Below are positions 1 through 7,225 of a DNA stretch of 64,000 nucleotides, in pieces. Under the pieces are notes generated by a model. It was not told the DNA's origin. It saw only the letters and a program-made list of their open reading frames with translations, and made no database searches. Position 1 is the first letter of the stretch, and the number at the start of each line of letters is the position of its first letter. Where the stretch lies: positions 2,666,001 through 2,730,000 of the forward strand of contig NZ_CP151634.1 of the NCBI RefSeq assembly GCF_038397725.1. Direction: 5' to 3'. A program made the translations under genes and the position numbers. Source of the DNA: Microbacterium sp. LWO13-1.2 (GTDB taxonomy: Bacteria; Actinomycetota; Actinomycetes; Actinomycetales; Microbacteriaceae).

Positions 1-1174
1 TCGACTTGTCAGCGAGGTTCACCGTCGCCGGTGCCGTGGTCTCGGTCAGCCCGTAGCCCTCGAGGATGACGACACCGAGGCTGTGGAAGAAGTGCCCGAG
101 GCGCGCGCCGAGAGGAGCGGATCCGGAGACCGCGTAGGCCACGTTGCCACCCATCGCCGCCCGCAGCTTGCTGTAGACGAGCTTGTCGAAGAGCGCGAAC
201 TTGATCTTCATGCCCAGCGGGATCTTCTTGCCCTCTTCGAGCAGCTTGGAGTGCTCGATGGCCACGTCGGCGGCGGCGCGGAAGATCTTTCCCTTGCCGC
301 CGGCCTCGGCCTTCTGCTCGGCGGAGTTGTAGACCTTCTCGAACACGCGGGGGACGGCGAGCAGGAAAGTCGGCTTGAACGAGCCCAGAGCGGGCAGCAG
401 CTGCTTGGTGTCGGGCTGGTGCCCGGTGCGGACGCCCGCGTGGATGTCGAGGATCGAGATGAAGCGGGCGAAGACATGCGCCGTCGTGATGAAGAGCAGA
501 GTGGAGGCGCCGGGTGTCGTCAGCACCTTGTCGAGCGCCTTGCCCGAGTTGCGGCACAGCTCGACGAAGTTGCTGTGCGTGAGCACGCAGCCCTTCGGGC
601 GTCCGGTCGAGCCGGAGGTGTAGATGAGGGTGGCGATGTCGGATCCGACGGCGAGGTTGCGACGGCGCTCGATCTCGGCATCCGTCACCGAAGCTCCCTG
701 AGCCGTGAGCGTGTCGATCGCGCCGAGGTGCAGCTGCCAGACATCACGCACCAGCGGGATGTCGCTGCGGATCTCGTCGACGCGGGCATAGTGCTCCGGC
801 GATTCGACGAGCAGGGCGATGGCTCCGGAATCCTCCATGATCCACTGGATCTGGGACGGAGAGCTGCTCTCGTAGATGGGAACCATCACTGCGCCGGCGT
901 AGAAGAGGGCGAAGTCGATGAGCGTCCACTCATAGGTGGTGCGCGCCAGGAAGCCGACCTTCTCGCCGGGCTGGATGCCGGCCGCGGCGAAACCCTTCGC
1001 GAGTGCGACGACCGCGGTCTGGAAATCTGCGGCGGTGATGTCGCGCCAGCCCTGGCCGTCCGGCACGGAGAACAGTGCCAGGTCGGGGGTGGCTTCGACA
1101 CGCTTCACCAGCAGGTCGGCGATGTTCGCGTCAGGGTCGGCGGGGACGATCGCAGGGACTTCAAACTGGACCAC
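1..1174 (-). CDS. Long-chain fatty acid-CoA ligase (FadD15-like), 3' end outside window
   Basis: AMP-forming acyl-CoA synthetase that would activate fatty acids with ATP and CoA. The reading frame stays open from a GTG at 1174 to the window edge, giving 391 residues of a family usually near 600, so the C-terminal part is missing. The AMP-binding P-loop YTSGSTGRPKG is encoded near 600-640, and the segment ALFYAGAVMVPIYESSSPSQ typical of bacterial FadD15-type enzymes is encoded near 850-900. The GTG follows a GAAGGAG ribosome site by five bases. Gene order (fadD, acyltransferase, DAHP synthase) matches the M. tuberculosis fadD15 region. Substrate chain length cannot be read from the sequence. 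Confidence 0.9.
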   Translation of the reverse strand, partial: MVQFEVPAIVPADPDANIADLLVKRVEATPDLALFSVPDGQGWRDITAADFQTAVVALAKGFAAAGIQPGEKVGFLARTTYEWTLIDFALFYAGAVMVPIYESSSPSQIQWIMEDSGAIALLVESPEHYARVDEIRSDIPLVRDVWQLHLGAIDTLTAQGASVTDAEIERRRNLAVGSDIATLIYTSGSTGRPKGCVLTHSNFVELCRNSGKALDKVLTTPGASTLLFITTAHVFARFISILDIHAGVRTGHQPDTKQLLPALGSFKPTFLLAVPRVFEKVYNSAEQKAEAGGKGKIFRAAADVAIEHSKLLEEGKKIPLGMKIKFALFDKLVYSKLRAAMGGNVAYAVSGSAPLGARLGHFFHSLGVVILEGYGLTETTAPATVNLADKS

Positions 1175-1214
1175 GGCAGCTCCTTCGGTACCGGTCGGAC
1201 ACGGGTTGTCCCCG

Positions 1215-1220
1215 AGTCTA
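1215..1220 (-). promoter_or_regulatory. Candidate -10 element of the fadD-like gene
   Basis: On the minus strand this reads TAGACT, the same -10-like hexamer that lies just before plsC, murC, dnaE and ctaC in this window. It would start an mRNA with a leader of about 35 bases that contains the GAAGGAG site. No convincing -35 is visible. Confidence 0.4.
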
Positions 1221-1311
1221 AGGCATGGAATCCAGTCGCACACTTAGTGAGACCCGGTCGCGTCCTTGGCGGGGAATATCCGAAGTCTCCGCGGATGCCG
1301 CGGCGGTGCCC

Positions 1312-1317
1312 TAGACT
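1312..1317 (+). promoter_or_regulatory. Candidate -10 element for leaderless acyltransferase mRNA
   Basis: TAGACT stands eight bases before the ATG at 1326, with no Shine-Dalgarno sequence between them, which fits transcription starting at or next to the start codon. Confidence 0.45.
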
Positions 1318-1325
1318 TCACCTCG

Positions 1326-2024
1326 ATGTTCTACTGGCTGATGAAGTACGTCGCGATCGGGCCCTTGGTCAAGGCGATCTTCCGTCCCTGGATCGTGGGC
1401 CGCCGCAACGTGCCCGCGAGCGGCGGAGCGATTCTCGCCAGCAACCATCTCTCCTTCGCCGACTCGGTCTTCCTTCCGCTGATGATCGATCGGCCGATGT
1501 CGTTCCTCGCCAAGAGCGACTACTTCACAGGCCGCGGGATCAAGGGCTGGGCGACGAAGTTCTTCATGAAGGCCACGGGACAGATCCCGATCGACCGCTC
1601 CGGGGGCAAGGCGTCCGAGGCCTCGCTGAACACCGGACTCCAGGTGCTCGGGAAGGGCGACCTCCTCGGCATCTATCCCGAAGGCACGCGCAGCCCGGAC
1701 GGCAAGCTGTACCGCGGACGGACCGGAATCGCGCGGATGGCGCTCGAGGCGAAGGTGCCGGTGATCCCGGTCATCATGGTCGACACCGACACGGCGATGC
1801 CGATCGGGCAGCGTGTCCCACGCGTGATGCGGATCGGGATCGTGATCGGCGAGCCGCTCGATTTCTCTCGCTACGCGGGCATGGAGAACGACCGCTACAT
1901 CCTCCGTTCGGTCACCGACGAGATCATGGTCGCTCTGCAGAGGCTGGGCGCCCAGGAGTACGAGGACGTCTACGCGTCGACGGTGAAGGACCGGCTTCCG
2001 GTACGCGTCACACGCGGCTCCTGA
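1326..2024 (+). CDS. Lysophospholipid acyltransferase, PlsC family
   Basis: A 232-residue 1-acyl-sn-glycerol-3-phosphate acyltransferase-like enzyme, which transfers an acyl chain in phospholipid synthesis at the membrane. The catalytic HX4D motif is NHLSFAD (H41, D46) and the substrate-binding motif is PEGTRSPDG (about 118-126). The frame is open upstream to 1266, but the ATG at 1326 is preferred because the protein then starts right before the hydrophobic N-terminus and a TAGACT element lies just upstream. It is divergent from the fadD-like gene, and the mycobacterial counterpart would be Rv2182c. The exact acceptor is unknown. Confidence 0.9.
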   Translation: MFYWLMKYVAIGPLVKAIFRPWIVGRRNVPASGGAILASNHLSFADSVFLPLMIDRPMSFLAKSDYFTGRGIKGWATKFFMKATGQIPIDRSGGKASEASLNTGLQVLGKGDLLGIYPEGTRSPDGKLYRGRTGIARMALEAKVPVIPVIMVDTDTAMPIGQRVPRVMRIGIVIGEPLDFSRYAGMENDRYILRSVTDEIMVALQRLGAQEYEDVYASTVKDRLPVRVTRGS

Positions 2025-2039
2025 GGCGTCAGCGCCTAC

Positions 2040-2045
2040 TAGGCT
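2040..2045 (+). promoter_or_regulatory. Candidate -10 element of aroG
   Basis: TAGGCT is followed by six G residues and then the ATG at 2052. The spacing fits leaderless transcription, although the G-run could also act as a weak ribosome site on a longer mRNA. Confidence 0.45.
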
Positions 2046-2051
2046 GGGGGG

Positions 2052-3392
2052 ATGCTTCAGCACCACATCGACGCCCTTGACGCATGGCGCTCGCTCCCCA
2101 TCAAGCAGCAGCCGCAGTGGCCCGATGCTGATCGAGTCGCAGCCGTATCCCAGCAGATCGCGGGGCTCCCTCCGCTGGTCTTCGCCGGTGAGGTCGACAA
2201 CCTCCGCGACCGCCTCGCGCGCGCGGCATCCGGTCAGGCATTCCTCCTGCAGGGGGGCGACTGCGCCGAGACCTTCGCCGGAGCGACCGCCGAGCAGATC
2301 CGCAACCGCATCAAGACGGTGCTGCAGATGGCCGTCGTACTCACCTACGGCGCCTCGATGCCGATCGTGAAGATGGGCCGGATGGCCGGTCAGTTCGCGA
2401 AGCCGCGCTCCAGCGACAACGAGACCCGAGGCGATGTCACTCTTCCCGCCTACCGCGGCGACATCGTCAACGGCTACGACTTCACCGAGGGTTCGCGTCA
2501 GGCGGATCCGGGGCGCCTGCTGCAGGGGTACCACACCGCGGTCTCCACGCTGAACCTGATCCGCGCCTTCACCCAGGGTGGCTTCGCGGATCTCCGCGAG
2601 GTGCACTCGTGGAACAAGGGCTTCGCGCAGAACCCGGCCAACCAGCGCTACGAGCGGATGGCGGCCGAGATCGACCGCGCCATCAAGTTCATGGAGGCGG
2701 CCGGAGCCGACTTCGACGAGCTCAAGCGCGTCGAGTTCTTCACCGGCCATGAGGGTCTGCTGATGGACTACGAGCGGCCGATGACGCGCATCGACTCGCG
2801 CACGGACACGCCGTACAACACCTCGGCGCACTTCCTCTGGATCGGCGAGCGGACGCGGGACCTGGACGGCGCGCACGTCGACTACTTCTCGAAGATCCGC
2901 AACCCCATCGGGGTCAAGCTCGGACCGACCACCTCGCCGGACACGGCGCTCGCGCTGATCGACAAGCTCGACCCGAACCGTGAGCCCGGGCGTCTGACGT
3001 TCATCACCCGGATGGGAGCCGGCAAGATCCGCGATGCATTGCCGCCGCTGCTCGAGGCCGTTCGCGACTCTGGTGCGACACCGCTCTGGGTGACCGATCC
3101 GATGCACGGCAACGGGATCACCACGCCCACCGGCTACAAGACGCGTCGCTTCGATGACGTCGTCGACGAGGTGCGCGGCTTCTTCGAGGCGCATCGTGCC
3201 GTCGGGACGTTCCCCGGTGGCATCCACGTCGAACTCACCGGTGACGACGTCACCGAGTGCCTGGGCGGCTCGGAGCACATCGACGAGGCCGCGCTCGCGA
3301 CCCGTTACGAGAGCCTCTGCGACCCGCGCCTGAACCACATGCAGTCCCTCGAACTCGCCTTCCTGGTGGCCGAGGAACTCGCGAAGCGCTGA
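2052..3392 (+). CDS. aroG: 3-deoxy-7-phosphoheptulonate synthase, class II
   Basis: Condenses phosphoenolpyruvate and erythrose 4-phosphate into DAHP, the first step of the shikimate pathway, in the cytoplasm. The 446 residues match the plant-type class II enzymes. Diagnostic stretches are QGGDCAETF near 71-79, VKMGRMAGQFAKPRS near 106-120 and FTGHEGLLMDYE near 230-241, plus the C-terminal GGIHVELTGDDVTECLGG. Class II enzymes of this size combine the barrel with an N-terminal extension used in aromatic amino acid feedback. The gene converges on the kinase gene and shares a bidirectional terminator with it. The symbol follows M. tuberculosis Rv2178c; other actinobacteria use aroF or aroH. Confidence 0.95.
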   Translation: MLQHHIDALDAWRSLPIKQQPQWPDADRVAAVSQQIAGLPPLVFAGEVDNLRDRLARAASGQAFLLQGGDCAETFAGATAEQIRNRIKTVLQMAVVLTYGASMPIVKMGRMAGQFAKPRSSDNETRGDVTLPAYRGDIVNGYDFTEGSRQADPGRLLQGYHTAVSTLNLIRAFTQGGFADLREVHSWNKGFAQNPANQRYERMAAEIDRAIKFMEAAGADFDELKRVEFFTGHEGLLMDYERPMTRIDSRTDTPYNTSAHFLWIGERTRDLDGAHVDYFSKIRNPIGVKLGPTTSPDTALALIDKLDPNREPGRLTFITRMGAGKIRDALPPLLEAVRDSGATPLWVTDPMHGNGITTPTGYKTRRFDDVVDEVRGFFEAHRAVGTFPGGIHVELTGDDVTECLGGSEHIDEAALATRYESLCDPRLNHMQSLELAFLVAEELAKR

Positions 3393-3416
3393 CCCAGGCT
3401 CACGCCACCGGCTCAG

Positions 3417-3465
3417 AACGAAAGAACTGCTCCCAACCCGCCAGGGTGGGAGCAGTTCTTTCGTT
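3417..3465. terminator. Bidirectional terminator between aroG and the kinase gene
   Basis: A perfect 19-bp inverted repeat (arms 3417-3435 and 3447-3465) encloses an 11-base loop. The left arm begins AACGAAAG and the right arm ends CTTTCGTT, so each strand ends its hairpin in a short T-rich tract, suitable for two convergent genes. Confidence 0.9.
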
Positions 3466-3479
3466 GCGGGCGAGGCTGT

Positions 3480-5414
3480 TCAGCCCGCCGCTCGAATCTG
3501 GATCTTCGTGCCACGCGGGTGCTCGCTGCCCGCCTCGGGGTTGGTGCTGGTCGCGGTGAACAGATCCCAGACGATCTCGGGGACGTTCGACACCGCCTGG
3601 AATCCCGCTTCCTCGAGGATCCGGACGGCCTCGCGGATGCTCTCACCGTCGACGTCCGGCACCTCGATCGGCTCAGGGCCCTTCGACACGATGAGCTGGA
3701 TGGCATCGCCCGGCCGCCAGTTCCCCTCTTCGGCTCGGTCGGCGTACCCGATCACCCAGTCCTTGTCGATGTCGTCGCTGAACTGCGTCTGACTCTCCTC
3801 GGCGACGACCAGGCCCTTGTCGGTGAGCGCTTTCGTCGCCTGGTTCACGTTCATGCCGGCGACGTCGGGAACCGGTCCGAGCGAGACGAAGAGCTCGATG
3901 GCGTCGCTCTCGAACACCTCGCAGCCCTCGCCGCATTCGTACGTCTCGCCGCCGGCGCGGGGAGTGACGTATGCGTTGATGACGATGCCCGGATCTGCGT
4001 CCGAGAAGAGAGCCACGTCGTCCGCGAGTTTCAGGTGGAACTCATCCGTGAGTCGGGTGCGGAGTTCCTCAGCCACCTGACCGTTCAACGGATCAAGGGC
4101 GTGCTTCTTCGGGCCGATCGAGACGACGACGGTGACGGTCGCGCCGGCCTCCAGTCGCTCTCCTTCGCCCGGTTCTGTGCGCATCGCCTGCTCGGCTGGC
4201 ACGTCGATGGAATTCTCGTCCGCTCGCGCCGGCACGAAGCCCTCCGCCGTGAGCGCCGCGGCGGCCTCGTCATAGCTGGACCCGGCCACACCCGGCACCG
4301 CGATCAGGGATCCCGGTCCGGAGCCGAACCACCAGCCGACGCCACCGGCGAGCACCGCCAGCAGGAGAACGAAAGCGAGCAGGAACGCACCGCGGGCGCG
4401 GCGCTTGGAAGCGCGACGGCGGAGGACGGTCGCATTGTCGAGCTGCTGGGGGACAGGGGCCGTCGGATCGGCGATGACCATGGTGCTCGGCATCACTTTG
4501 GTGAGATCGCCGGAATCGGCCTGCGAACGCTTGGTCGGCATGGTCGCGGCGGCAACCGCGGGGGCGATGCCGAGATCGCGCTCGATCTCGCGCAAGCGGT
4601 CGAGCATCTCCTGGGCGTCGTTCGGACGCTCATCCGGCGACTTCTCGGTGGCCCAGAGCACCAACTCGTCGAGGGGCTCCGGCACGCCGGGGTTGCGCAC
4701 GCTCGGACGCGGCACGGACTCGGTGGCGTGCTGGAATGCGATCTGCATCGGCTGCTCACCCTTGTAGGGCTGCTCGCCGGTGAGCATCTCGTAGAGCATG
4801 ATGCCGAGCGCGTAGATGTCGCTTCGGGCGTCCGCCGTGCCGCGCGTGACGAGCTCAGGGGCGAGGTACGCGATCGTGCCGAGCAGCTGCGCTCCGGTCG
4901 CGGTGTTCGCCGTCGTCGCCCTGGCGAGGCCGAAGTCGCCGATCTTGATGCGGCCGTCTTCGGCGAGCAGAACGTTCTCGGGCTTCACGTCGCGATGGAC
5001 GATCCCCGCGCGATGCGCTGCAGAGAGACCCGCGAGAATCGCATCCATGATGGTGATCGTCTGCGGGATCGTCAGACGGCGCTGCTCGCGCATCAGCTCG
5101 CGCAGCGTGATCCCCGGCAGGTACTCCATGACCAGGTAGGCGAGCTCGCCGTCCTGACCCTGATCGAAGACGTTGACGACGTGCGGATCGGCGAGCCGTG
5201 CCGCTGCCCGTGCCTCCTGGATGAACCGGCTCTGGAACGCGGAATCGTCGCTGAGATGCGCGTGCATCACCTTGAGAGCGATCCGGCGTTCGAGTCGCAG
5301 GTCGGTGGCGACGTAGACGGTCGCCATGCCGCCGCGCGCGATCCGAGCGCGGACACGGTAGCGACCGTCGACAAGCCGCCCGATGAGAGGGTCGGCCTGC
5401 TGATTGGTCGTCAC
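3480..5414 (-). CDS. Ser/Thr protein kinase with C-terminal PASTA repeats
   Basis: A membrane receptor kinase of 644 residues. The cytoplasmic kinase domain (about 19-285) has the glycine loop ARGGMATVY, lysine K48, catalytic HRDVKPEN (140-147), DFG at 160-162 and APE at 185-187, with several threonines in the activation loop (167-173). A transmembrane segment lies at about 343-363. Four PASTA-like units fill about 371-644; the second is divergent and carries a Cys-X4-Cys pair (CGEGC). PASTA repeats bind muropeptides in related kinases. Position next to aroG and the Rv2175c-type gene equals that of M. tuberculosis pknL, but that kinase lacks PASTA repeats while PknB has them. The GTG start is six bases after TAGAAT. 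Confidence 0.95.
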   Translation of the reverse strand: MTTNQQADPLIGRLVDGRYRVRARIARGGMATVYVATDLRLERRIALKVMHAHLSDDSAFQSRFIQEARAAARLADPHVVNVFDQGQDGELAYLVMEYLPGITLRELMREQRRLTIPQTITIMDAILAGLSAAHRAGIVHRDVKPENVLLAEDGRIKIGDFGLARATTANTATGAQLLGTIAYLAPELVTRGTADARSDIYALGIMLYEMLTGEQPYKGEQPMQIAFQHATESVPRPSVRNPGVPEPLDELVLWATEKSPDERPNDAQEMLDRLREIERDLGIAPAVAAATMPTKRSQADSGDLTKVMPSTMVIADPTAPVPQQLDNATVLRRRASKRRARGAFLLAFVLLLAVLAGGVGWWFGSGPGSLIAVPGVAGSSYDEAAAALTAEGFVPARADENSIDVPAEQAMRTEPGEGERLEAGATVTVVVSIGPKKHALDPLNGQVAEELRTRLTDEFHLKLADDVALFSDADPGIVINAYVTPRAGGETYECGEGCEVFESDAIELFVSLGPVPDVAGMNVNQATKALTDKGLVVAEESQTQFSDDIDKDWVIGYADRAEEGNWRPGDAIQLIVSKGPEPIEVPDVDGESIREAVRILEEAGFQAVSNVPEIVWDLFTATSTNPEAGSEHPRGTKIQIRAAG

Positions 5415-5420
5415 GAGGAA

Positions 5421-5426
5421 ATTCTA
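5421..5426 (-). promoter_or_regulatory. Candidate -10 element for leaderless kinase mRNA
   Basis: Minus-strand TAGAAT is followed by six bases (TTCCTC) and the GTG start. No Shine-Dalgarno sequence fits in the gap. Confidence 0.5.
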
Positions 5427-5490
5427 TGGAGAACTGCCTGAAAGCCTGGGGAGCGGCTCACCCCTGGACCCTGCGGGTTTGCCCCGAGCG

Positions 5491-6699
5491 TCATCCGTGG
5501 AGCGCGAGCCACTCGTAGGCCTGGGCCTCCCACTGGCCGTAGCGCTCAGGGAACGCCGAGATCTGCACGGCCTGAGCCGCGGCGCCGAAGCCCAAGGATT
5601 CCCAGCCGGAGATGTCGAGCAGGCCGCGCGTCGCGCTGCCGTTCGGGTCGCTCGGGCCGCCGTAGAAGACGCGGATGCTGCGGTCGGCATCCCGGATCTG
5701 CTCGGCGGATCCCCAGCCGGTGCTCGGCCGCTGCTGGAACAGCCCGAGGGAGTCGCGGTCGCCCCAGTCCAGGTTTCGCATCCAGGACTCGACCATGCTC
5801 GTCGCGAGAGCCGTGGCGATGCCACGGTCGGAGATGCCCAGTTGTCGTCCGATGCTGATGATGAGCGCGGCGTTGGCCGCCTGCTCCGCATCCAGGGTCG
5901 CCGTCAATGGCGGGTGCGCAACAGCGGTCGGCGCTGGTGCCGCCGCCGGCGCAGGGGCCGAGGCGGCCACCACGATCGTCTGGCCCGGGTAGATGATCGA
6001 CGCGGCGCTCAGGCCGTTGGCGGCGAACAGCGTCTGCGTGGTGGTGCCGTACTTCTGGGCGATCCCGTAGAGAGTGTCTCCGGCGGCGACCGTGTGGGTC
6101 TGTCCGGCCTCCGGTGCCGCAGGCGCAGTGACAGGTGCCGCGGGGGAGGCGGCTGCTGCGGCCGTACCGGAGACGGCGAGCGTCTGCCCGGGGTAGATGA
6201 TCGACTCGCGGGTGAGGGCATTCGCAGCCAGCACCGCGTCGACCGTGGTGCCGTACTTCTGGGCGATCGTGTAGATGGTGTCACCGGAGACGACGGCGTG
6301 CGTCGTCGTGGCTGCCGGCGTCGCCGGTTCGACGGCGGCTGGGGCAGCCGGAACTGCGGTATCGGCGAGGGTGAGGCTCTGCCCCGGGTAGATCACGGAC
6401 CGCCAGGTGAGTCCGTTCCAGGTCAGGACGTCGGCCGTACTCAGTCCGAAGCGCTCGGCGATCGCGAAGACGGTGTCTCCGGGTTGGACGACGTACGTGC
6501 CGGGACTGGTCTGCGCCGGCACGGAGTGCATCGGCACGCCGGCCGTCGATGCCACGTCTTTGAGCTGGACGAGATGCAGGGCGGGTGCGGCCTCCGCCGA
6601 AGCGGGCGCAGCGACCAGCGTGCCGGCGAGCGTTCCCAGAACGGCAGCAGGTGCGGCCACGGTCAGATATCGCGTACGACGCGAAGCGTTCAGTCTCAA
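5491..6699 (-). CDS. Secreted triple-LysM protein with lytic transglycosylase-like C-terminal domain
   Basis: The 402-residue product has a signal peptide (about 1-36, ending APASAEA) and three LysM peptidoglycan-binding modules at about 68-111, 134-176 and 202-243, joined by Ala/Pro linkers. The C-terminal domain (about 265-402) carries ESWMRNLDWGDRDSLGLFQQRPS, which is seen in actinobacterial cell-wall hydrolase-associated domains with a presumed catalytic glutamate. It probably acts on or anchors to peptidoglycan outside the cell. The TTG at 6699 is chosen over a GTG at 6735 because a GGGGGA ribosome site precedes it and the signal peptide then has normal length. It is co-directional with the PASTA kinase, 76 bases upstream of it. 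Enzymatic activity is inferred, not shown. Confidence 0.88.
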   Translation of the reverse strand: MRLNASRRTRYLTVAAPAAVLGTLAGTLVAAPASAEAAPALHLVQLKDVASTAGVPMHSVPAQTSPGTYVVQPGDTVFAIAERFGLSTADVLTWNGLTWRSVIYPGQSLTLADTAVPAAPAAVEPATPAATTTHAVVSGDTIYTIAQKYGTTVDAVLAANALTRESIIYPGQTLAVSGTAAAAASPAAPVTAPAAPEAGQTHTVAAGDTLYGIAQKYGTTTQTLFAANGLSAASIIYPGQTIVVAASAPAPAAAPAPTAVAHPPLTATLDAEQAANAALIISIGRQLGISDRGIATALATSMVESWMRNLDWGDRDSLGLFQQRPSTGWGSAEQIRDADRSIRVFYGGPSDPNGSATRGLLDISGWESLGFGAAAQAVQISAFPERYGQWEAQAYEWLALHG

Positions 6700-6756
6700 A
6701 GCTTCCCCCTTTTTCGACTTCTGCCACGCTGGCACGGAAGTAAACCAAAGTCAACA

Positions 6757-6792
6757 GGAGTGACTGGTGTGACTGGCGTGACGGGAGTGGCG
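6757..6792. repeat. Four tandem 9-bp units between divergent genes
   Basis: The units read GGAGTGACT, GGTGTGACT, GGCGTGACG and GGAGTGGCG, head to tail without gaps, in the 130-base space between the LysM gene and the Rv2175c-type gene. The core GTGAC is kept in the first three units. It could be a multi-site operator or a chance simple repeat. Confidence 0.7.
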
Positions 6793-6817
6793 AGATGCAT
6801 CCTCAGACCGGAGGTGA

Positions 6818-6823
6818 GATAGT
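6818..6823 (+). promoter_or_regulatory. Candidate -10 element of the Rv2175c-type gene
   Basis: GATAGT is followed by six bases and the GTG at 6830. A GGAGG at 6810-6814 is 15 bases from that start, too far for a normal ribosome site, so leaderless initiation explains the layout better. Confidence 0.4.
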
Positions 6824-6829
6824 GGCAAC

Positions 6830-7180
6830 GTGTCTGAGAACGCCCCTGAAACGTATGCCACCGAGTGGCTGACCATGCCCGATCTCGTCGAGGTGCTCGA
6901 TGAGCCACTCGGGCGGGTGCGACGACTCATCGACGAGCACTATCTCATCGGTTCCCGCCGCAACGGAGTGTTCACTGTTCCGGCCGTGTTCATCGTCGAC
7001 GGGGAGCCGCTGGCCTCGCTGCGCGGCACCGTGATCGTCCTGAAGGATGCCGGCTTCACCGACGATGAGGTCATCGACTGGCTGCTCAGCGATGAGGAGA
7101 CGATGGGGCGCTCGCCGATCGCGGCTCTGCTCGCCGGCCACAAGAGCGAGGTCCGTCGGATCGCCCGCACTCTCGCCTGA
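6830..7180 (+). CDS. Rv2175c-family DNA-binding protein
   Basis: A 116-residue actinobacterial protein with an N-terminal winged-helix-like part (about 12-65, TEWLTMPDLVEVLDEPLGRV) and the Rv2175c C-terminal domain (about 66-116, ending GHKSEVRRIARTLA). In M. tuberculosis Rv2175c binds DNA and is phosphorylated by PknL on an N-terminal threonine, which weakens binding. Here the flexible N-terminus has threonines at positions 8 and 11, close to that site. The gene diverges from the LysM-kinase pair and converges on the prenyl synthase gene. Its DNA targets are not known; the tandem repeat upstream is one candidate. Confidence 0.9.
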   Translation: MSENAPETYATEWLTMPDLVEVLDEPLGRVRRLIDEHYLIGSRRNGVFTVPAVFIVDGEPLASLRGTVIVLKDAGFTDDEVIDWLLSDEETMGRSPIAALLAGHKSEVRRIARTLA

Positions 7181-7191
7181 CCGTCATCGCG

Positions 7192-7209
7192 GCCCGGCTC
7201 AGGCCGGGC
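7192..7209. terminator. Short GC-rich hairpin between convergent genes
   Basis: GCCCGGC and GCCGGGC arms (7 bp) around a four-base loop lie 11 bases after one stop codon and 16 bases before the other. There is no T-tract, so terminator function is only suggested by the convergent setting. Confidence 0.4.
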
Positions 7210-7225
7210 ATGCCGGTTGCAGCGC

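Noticed and set aside
83..2080. A 665-codon + strand frame over the fadD-like gene
   Set aside because: The - strand frame has the acyl-CoA synthetase P-loop and continues to the window edge; the + frame runs across the divergent promoter region and overlaps plsC in another frame.
6757..6792. CRISPR-like or satellite array
   Set aside because: Only four 9-base units with no spacers and no cas genes nearby; reported instead as a tandem repeat.
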